This document shows positions 62,100 to 64,000 of a stretch of 64,000 nucleotides of DNA, in pieces (positions within the stretch are counted from its first letter, which is position 1; every line of letters starts with the position of its first letter). The position numbers were made by a program, and so were the translations under genes. The notes under the pieces were generated by a model. The model saw nothing but the letters and a program-made list of their open reading frames with translations. It was not told the DNA's origin and searched no databases. The stretch is from Eutreptiella sp. 'Long Island Sound 2002' (Eukaryota > Euglenozoa > Euglenophyceae > Eutreptiales > Eutreptiaceae). The DNA is taken from contig OZ038399.1 in NCBI GenBank assembly GCA_964036045.1, positions 28,047,216 through 28,111,215 on the forward strand, read 5' to 3'.

Positions 62100-63815
62100 C
62101 TACAGTCGGACCGATCCAAAACTCTGCGCAAGGTGCAGCTCTCCGCACAATGTACCCCACTTATGTGCCGCCTCAATTTTTGCCTTGGTGATGCTTGCTG
62201 GCGTCAGGTCTGGCAAACGGGACACAACATCAGCAGGCATGCGCGCAGTATCAACCCAGACAACATTCAAGACCAAGCCCGTGTGCCACAACAAATTCCA
62301 AAGAGCACGGAGTATCTTCACTTGCGTACATGCCCTCGTCGACGCCCTCATATTGGTTGCACTGTAGCAGGCCGCTGTATTGTCCACAAACAATGAGACC
62401 CTGTGCCACTTCTGGGTCACCGCAAACCTACAGGCATGTAGGACACCACTGAGCTCCGCCTGTTGCTGGTTCTGCGCCGGGATCTTTCGCGTTCGCATGA
62501 CTCCATTGCGTCCAGAGATACCCAGGCGGTAGCCACCAGCAGTCTCTGCTGCATCCACTGCCAGGAACGGCGCAAAGCCAAAATGCTCAGGCCTTGGGTC
62601 AACCGTGGCTGGCACGTACGATATCGCCAGCGCATCGAACAGTGCCGATATCAGGGCCGGGCTGGGGCGGTGCTGAAACCGTTGATGTCCCCAACGGAAC
62701 CTGTGCCACCCCTGCAGAAACAGGGTGACCCCTTTTCGTGGTCCAAATGCCCATTGCATTTTTCCCGTGACCCGTTCCGCCACCTTTGGAGACACAGGCG
62801 AGCAGGCCGTTTTTATGGCAATCCCCAAGCACTTTGTGAGCATTTTGTCTGTGTTCCGCACCTCCCCTTTGGCCAGGTCGAACATCTTCCCCAGCCACAG
62901 GACATTCTGATGTGGCTCGAGACAGGATTTTATGGAGATGCGCAGGCCCTTTGCCGTCAAGAAACACGCCAGCCGATGGCCCAGGCTTTTCATGCACTCC
63001 CTGTCACGTGACAAGATCAGCACATCATCCAAATAATGGAAACGGTAGACATGGATCCCCTCCACGTGGTTGTCAAAGAACTCCTTCAACAGCGCTGCCA
63101 ATGTGTCCTGTGCCAGTACCGGGGAAAACTTCCACCCAAACGGGAGGCAGTGGAAGTGCGCCCCCTGTATGCGAAACAGTCCCCTATGTTCAGCTGGGAT
63201 TTGCAGGCTCCAGTAGAAGTTGGATATGCCCAAGGTAATGCCCCACAATGGTGCTCCACGGTGTATCTCCCGTTGGATGGTCTGAAAGACCGTGTGAATA
63301 GATGGAAGCCTGACCTTGCGCAGCGGCACCTTCGAGCAGTCGTTCAGATTTCGCATGTCAATGATGAAGGAGTACTTCACATCATTTTTGGGCTTAACGA
63401 AAGCCGACACATTGTCCGTGAGGTCCTCCCACTCAAGGGCACCCAAACACGTGGGGTCCCTGCACAGGAACCCATCGTCCACCAGCACTCCAATCATGCG
63501 TCTGGTGTGCAACGACGGCTGCCATACATCGAATCCTCCACAATCGTGCCCCGACTTCCAACTCCGTATATCCCAAATGAGGCGCTTTGGGATGTTCGCG
63601 TTCCACACATCTAAAGGGATGTCCAGGCTGCCCTTCTCTCCAAGGCCCGCATCAATCATTCTTTCTGAGATACCTCCCGACGGGCCATCCCCGTCATATC
63701 CGTCGTAGTCCTGACCCAGCAGGTCCCAGTTGAGCTCATGCAGATCCCCCATGTGGCGCAGGATCGTGTCCAAGTGTGCCTGCCCACCGTCCACATCTCT
63801 GAGGCGCTCCCGCGC
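62100..63815 (-). mobile_element. Retroelement (element A): reverse transcriptase plus RNase H
   Basis: Frame from the TGA at 63816 down to the stop at 62100, about 571 codons. The reverse transcriptase has IIDMRNLN (about 145-152, counting from 63794), motif B CLPFGWKFSPVLAQ, motif C HYLDDVLIL (253-261) and the thumb-side LGKMFDL. RNase H follows with D414, E447, D471 and D522. Motif A reads ITLGISNFYWSLQIP, so the catalytic Asp is Gly189 (GGC for GAC). With the TGA upstream and no ATG until codon 15, this copy is probably inactive. The RT-RNase H order fits LTR-type or DIRS-like elements; no integrase, tyrosine recombinase or LTR is visible, so the class is left open. Confidence 0.88.
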
Positions 63816-63818
63816 TCA

Positions 63819-64000
63819 GAGGATTACCGCCAGCGCGGCCCGAAAAAGCTCATTTCGCGGGATATTCGAGACCCGCTCGATCCGTCTCGAAGCCGACCAC
63901 GCACACGCCCGCGCCCGCCTATATGTGACCCACGCTCCTGCAGTACTTCCTCCTCCAACTCCCATGAGGCACTTTAACCTACGTGGCTTGTGCTGCCTGC
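63819..64000 (-). CDS. Upstream part of the retroelement ORF, cut by the window edge
   Basis: The frame is open from the window edge to TGA 63816-63818 and is the same frame as the reverse transcriptase ORF below it. It reads MGVGGGSTAGAWVTYRR and ends NIPRNELFRAALAVIL. It is most simply the continuation of one polyprotein broken by a single stop. No domain is recognised in this short piece. Confidence 0.5.

Overview
This window is nuclear DNA from a GC-rich eukaryote, most likely a unicellular alga or other protist; the species cannot be fixed from the sequence. The evidence is GT-AG introns, a CDC25-type cell-cycle phosphatase, a protein with four C2 domains, IQ-motif exons, several retroelement classes, a large satellite and very many G/C homopolymer runs. 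Host genes are sparse. Every well-supported gene lies on the minus strand; plus-strand calls are fragments or weak.

Layout. 0-5.7 kb: no firm gene, small repeats, one weak plus-strand exon, and a 312-bp inverted-repeat element with a pol III-like core. 5.72-6.13 kb: a 17-bp minisatellite ending next to a stop codon. 6.15-13.62 kb: the four-exon C2 gene, whose exons (435, 426, 519 and 537 nt) join in one frame to 638 codons plus stop. 13.6-24.5 kb: mostly non-coding, with weak exon candidates, a 59-bp tandem repeat and copies of a ~210-bp dispersed repeat. 24.56-26.37 kb: a truncated LINE with zinc knuckle and RNase H, next to a tRNA-like sequence. 27.36-29.60 kb: a gene with two IQ motifs. 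30.80-43.21 kb: a ~12-kb array of a 31-bp unit built on a 22-bp palindrome, interrupted by a ~1-kb insert with a broken ORF. 43.2-51.1 kb: largely empty, with an RNase H relic. 51.1-53.0 kb: CDC25, with its terminal coding segment repeated three more times downstream. 54.69-58.37 kb: a decayed five-exon gene with a 2-oxoglutarate/Fe(II) dioxygenase-like core and a transposon-like C-terminus. 59.65-64.0 kb: two related retroelement remnants, each with RNase H followed by a small basic ORF.

The C2 and IQ genes point to membrane/calcium and calmodulin functions, and CDC25 to mitotic entry; they are not an operon and need not act together. The rest is repeats and decaying mobile elements. The strongest unusual signals are the palindromic satellite, the repeated CDC25 3' end, a shared palindrome in two introns of the dioxygenase-like gene (possibly introner-like), and the paired retroelements with a conserved downstream ORF.
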